A DNA stretch of 64,000 nucleotides from positions 213,477 through 277,476 of the forward strand of contig NZ_JNWO01000011.1 of NCBI RefSeq assembly GCF_000716435.1, read 5' to 3'. The notes beneath the pieces are model-generated. The model did no database searches. It was not told the origin of the DNA and saw only the letters and a program-made list of their open reading frames with translations. Position 1 is the stretch's first letter; each line of letters opens with the position of its first letter. The translations under genes and the position numbers were made by a program. The DNA is from Streptomyces xylophagus (GTDB taxonomy: Bacteria; Actinomycetota; Actinomycetes; Streptomycetales; Streptomycetaceae). Below, piece after piece: positions 62,027 through 64,000 of this stretch.

Positions 62027-63499
62027 ATGACGTCTTCAGATTCCTCGGCTTCAAACCGGGTCTTCACCTTTCCCCAAAACGCCTTGGACGCGTCGGAGTT
62101 GGAGATGATCACGGCACCGAGGTCCGAGACAAACGATCTTTACCACTACACGAACGCCAACGTGGCCATGTACAACATCTTGGCCAGCGGGACTTTGCGG
62201 CTGTCACCGTTCGAGTCGACGAATGACCTGTGGGAGTCGCGCCCCCTGCACCCCAACCTCAGCTCCCACCACGACGACGAGGACTGGCCCGGAGATGCAG
62301 GGCCCATGGACTTGTGGGCCGACATCGACCGGAACATCCGCCTGCACACCAAAGTCGCGTGCTTGACCCGAGACTTCACGCTGCCGGACCGGGTCTTGAA
62401 CCGCGACGCCTCGCGGGGTTGGGGTCACCTGTCGCTGTGGGCCCACTACGGCGCCGGTCATACGGGCGTCTGCCTGCGTTTCGACCGCACCCGGCTGATC
62501 AAGGCCTTCCAAGAGCAGACTGATCCAGCCGCACTGCGATTCCATGGTCCTGTCCGCTACGTGAGCACCCAGGGAGTCGGGCCGCACGGACTGGACATCG
62601 GGCAGATCAGAGAATTTGGTGTCGACGCCGCCGCCTTGGCGTACGCCGAGGCGAATCACGAGTCGCTGTTCTTCAGGAAGTACTGGGACTGGGAGAATGA
62701 GGCGGAGTACCGGCTTGTCCTGCTCGACCAGTCGCTCCTTCCGGCGTATATCGACATCCGCGGTGCGCTGAGCGGAGTGGTGCTCGGAGACGCCTTCCCT
62801 GAAGGACGACGTGCGGCGCTTTGGGAGACCCTGAAGGTATATCCCGACGTCGAGGTCCAGCAATTGCGCTTCCAAAACCGGTACCTCCACGGCTTCGGTC
62901 CTCTCGCGCCGGAGGCGGCCGCCGAGGCTGTGCCTTGGGCCGAGCCGAGGCGCAGCGGCTCTCTGGAAGAGCGCCTTGGCGCTCTGCGGGACGTGACGGC
63001 CGAAGCCAACGGGCTCGGGGAAGCAGCCAAGCTGCTGGCGGCGGACCATCTGACGGTCATCGGCGGGGCCATCGCAGCACTGTGCTCCGAGCTCGAGTCC
63101 TGGCCCGAGGCGGAATCCACGGCGTTTCCGCACTCCCCGGCTGTGCCCGTAGAACAGAGAGCCCGCAGGCCAGGTACTCCAGGAGAACGGGTACACCATG
63201 AGGGCGGTTTCATGTGCGTGGTGGAAAACCTCCCGAAGTACTCGCTCACCCTCGTGGCGGCTGCAGCCGTGCAGGTGCTTGACGGCCGTCGACTGCGCCT
63301 GCACGGGGTGGTCACCACCGAGTGGTGGGACCCCGAGGGCAACAGCCGCGCCGAGCACTGGCGTGCTGCGCGTGCGGTCCCCGCTGATGAGGCGGCCGCG
63401 GCGCTGTCGGACCTGCTGGCTGAGTTGAGGGCTGCGGTGGACGTCGCGCGCCCCGCTTTCGACGAGCAGCGCGGCCGGACGCCTGGAGAAGGTGGCTGA
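62027..63499 (+). CDS. DUF2971 family protein
   Basis: 490 residues; ATG 62027 has AAGGAG upstream. The N-terminal DUF2971 domain (about 40-290) has LYHYTNANVAMYNILASGTLRLSPFESTNDLWE, VACLTRDF, MWAHYGAGHTGVCLRFD-like (SLWAHYGAGHTGVCLRF) and the WENEAEYR end. The C-terminal ~190 residues form another helical part without a known family. DUF2971 genes are frequently found in accessory and defence-associated regions, but the biochemical activity is not known. It ends 110 bp before tRNA-Ser(UGA). GC is close to chromosomal, unlike the region to its left. Confidence 0.85.
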   Translation: MTSSDSSASNRVFTFPQNALDASELEMITAPRSETNDLYHYTNANVAMYNILASGTLRLSPFESTNDLWESRPLHPNLSSHHDDEDWPGDAGPMDLWADIDRNIRLHTKVACLTRDFTLPDRVLNRDASRGWGHLSLWAHYGAGHTGVCLRFDRTRLIKAFQEQTDPAALRFHGPVRYVSTQGVGPHGLDIGQIREFGVDAAALAYAEANHESLFFRKYWDWENEAEYRLVLLDQSLLPAYIDIRGALSGVVLGDAFPEGRRAALWETLKVYPDVEVQQLRFQNRYLHGFGPLAPEAAAEAVPWAEPRRSGSLEERLGALRDVTAEANGLGEAAKLLAADHLTVIGGAIAALCSELESWPEAESTAFPHSPAVPVEQRARRPGTPGERVHHEGGFMCVVENLPKYSLTLVAAAAVQVLDGRRLRLHGVVTTEWWDPEGNSRAEHWRAARAVPADEAAAALSDLLAELRAAVDVARPAFDEQRGRTPGEGG

Positions 63500-63608
63500 C
63501 GTGCTCAGTCGCAATGAGTGCCTGTGGACCCCGGATGGACCATGGCCCCCGCCAGACACCCGAGCCCGGTACGCTGTACCCGCTCCGTCCCTGGTGGGCG
63601 TGTGCGCA

Positions 63609-63695
63609 GGTGGGTTGCCCGAGCGGCCTAAGGGAACGGTCTTGAAAACCGTCGTCGCAGCGATGTGACCGTGGGTTCAAATCCCACACCCACCG
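63609..63695 (+). tRNA. tRNA-Ser (anticodon UGA)
   Basis: 87-nt class II tRNA. Acceptor arms GGTGGGT (63609-63615) and ACCCACC (63688-63694), discriminator G at 63695. Anticodon stem ACGGT/ACCGT with loop CTTGAAA, anticodon TGA at 63643-63645. A long variable arm is present, and T-loop GGTTCAAAT. CCA is not encoded. Confidence 0.97.
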
Positions 63696-63698
63696 CAG

Positions 63699-63741
63699 GT
63701 GAACGGCCCCCGACCAGGCAACTCGGTCGGGGGCCGTTCAC
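63699..63741 (+). terminator. Strong hairpin terminator after tRNA-Ser
   Basis: 17-bp perfect arms at 63699-63715 and 63725-63741, 9-nt loop. It starts 4 nt after the tRNA discriminator and would end both tRNA and DUF2971 read-through transcription. Confidence 0.9.
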
Positions 63742-63792
63742 ATGTGCGCTGTTCTTCCAGCGGGCACGGCAGGGGCACGGTACGTTGCCCCG

Positions 63793-63943
63793 TCACCACG
63801 ACTCCGCCTCCAGGAAGAGCCTGATCACCTCTGCGAAGAACCAGACGCAGAACACCAGACACGCGAGCCACAGCCCCCACAGGACCCAGCGGGCCTCTCG
63901 TCGTATGCGCATGAGCGGATCATCCCCCGTCGCGGTGTTCGTG
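63793..63943 (-). CDS. Small membrane protein, 5'-truncated at the contig end
   Basis: The minus-strand frame ends at 63793 and runs open to the adapter junction. From an ATG at 63912 it would be 39 residues: basic RIRREAR, then a single hydrophobic helix rich in Trp (WVLWGLWLACLVFCVWFF), and a short acidic tail. Whether the true start is this ATG or lies further upstream cannot be told, because the native sequence stops at 63943. Confidence 0.55.
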
Positions 63944-64000
63944 CTGTCTCTTATACACATCTGACGCTGCCGACGACTCCTTACGTGTAGATCTCGGTGG
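63944..64000 (+). other. Illumina Nextera adapter sequence, not biological
   Basis: CTGTCTCTTATACACATCT (63944-63962) is the Tn5 mosaic end; GACGCTGCCGACGA (63963-63976) is the Nextera read-2-side adapter; CTCCTTAC (63977-63984) matches the reverse complement of index S505; GTGTAGATCTCGGTGG (63985-64000) is the P5 end. The contig therefore ends with untrimmed library sequence. Confidence 0.97.

Noticed and set aside
63742..63990. Plus-strand frame ending in SYTHLTLPTTPYV
   Set aside because: The C-terminal residues are translated from Nextera adapter; this sequence is a known artefact of unscreened contigs.

Overview
The window is a high-GC actinobacterial chromosome segment, almost certainly Streptomyces. 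Supporting signs are strong GC bias at third codon positions, GTG starts with GTGA stop/start overlaps, several likely leaderless genes, actinobacterial families (DtpA copper-peroxidase cluster, DUF5926, CU044_5270-like, DUF6082, RsbW-like ATPases), the Rex operator before cydA, and rare TTA codons. The gene order resembles, from memory and unchecked, the S. coelicolor region from thiC through cydABCD, serS, pheA and dtpA to htrA. Three perfect parS sites, one variant and several DnaA boxes suggest the segment lies fairly near oriC. The last 57 bases are Illumina Nextera adapter sequence, so the window ends at a contig edge, and the gene there is truncated artificially. thiC is cut by the left edge.

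Layout. 1-8.6 kb: 3' part of thiC, an exported serine hydrolase, an oxidoreductase divergent from an HxlR regulator, a membrane protein with FSSPD repeats, a metallophosphoesterase, a repeat-rich non-coding stretch and a LacI regulator. 8.6-17.8 kb: a HisC-like aminotransferase, then cydA-cydB-cydCD (cytochrome bd oxidase and its assembly exporter) behind a perfect Rex operator, followed by a GAF-GAF histidine kinase whose first GAF domain resembles the heme-binding GAF of DevS/DosT. 18-26.5 kb: M23 peptidase, HAD phosphatase, LLM flavoenzyme, KptA, and a tightly overlapping four-gene operon (M24 peptidase, EphD-like hydrolase/SDR fusion, PF10118-like hydrolase, MerR regulator). 26.6-30.7 kb: two ABC-2 exporters in one operon. 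30.9-34.7 kb: tRNA-Ser(GCU), HAD phosphatase, serS, a DnaA-box cluster and pheA.

34.8-41 kb is an extracytoplasmic copper cluster on the minus strand: a Met/His-rich membrane protein, YcnI, Sco, PCuAC, CopC-CopD fusion and the Tat-exported DyP peroxidase DtpA. Together they should bind, reduce, import and deliver copper outside the membrane. 41-58.9 kb holds RsbW-like ATPases, an exported intradiol dioxygenase, a CitG-like protein, an MFS exporter next to a MocR regulator, PepP, a SpoIIE-type phosphatase lacking one predicted metal ligand, a primase-N-like protein, DUF5926, a glycerophosphodiesterase, an HtrA protease, an ECF sigma factor with a membrane partner, and a GNAT enzyme.

58.9-63.6 kb, ending at tRNA-Ser(UGA), is an AT-richer accessory region. 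It holds decayed coding remnants, a membrane DUF6082 protein, two paralogous 76-residue proteins, one preceded by a near-perfect palindrome, and a DUF2971 protein. It is the most likely place for an undescribed system, though its function cannot be read from sequence. I saw no IS element, CRISPR array or biosynthetic gene cluster.
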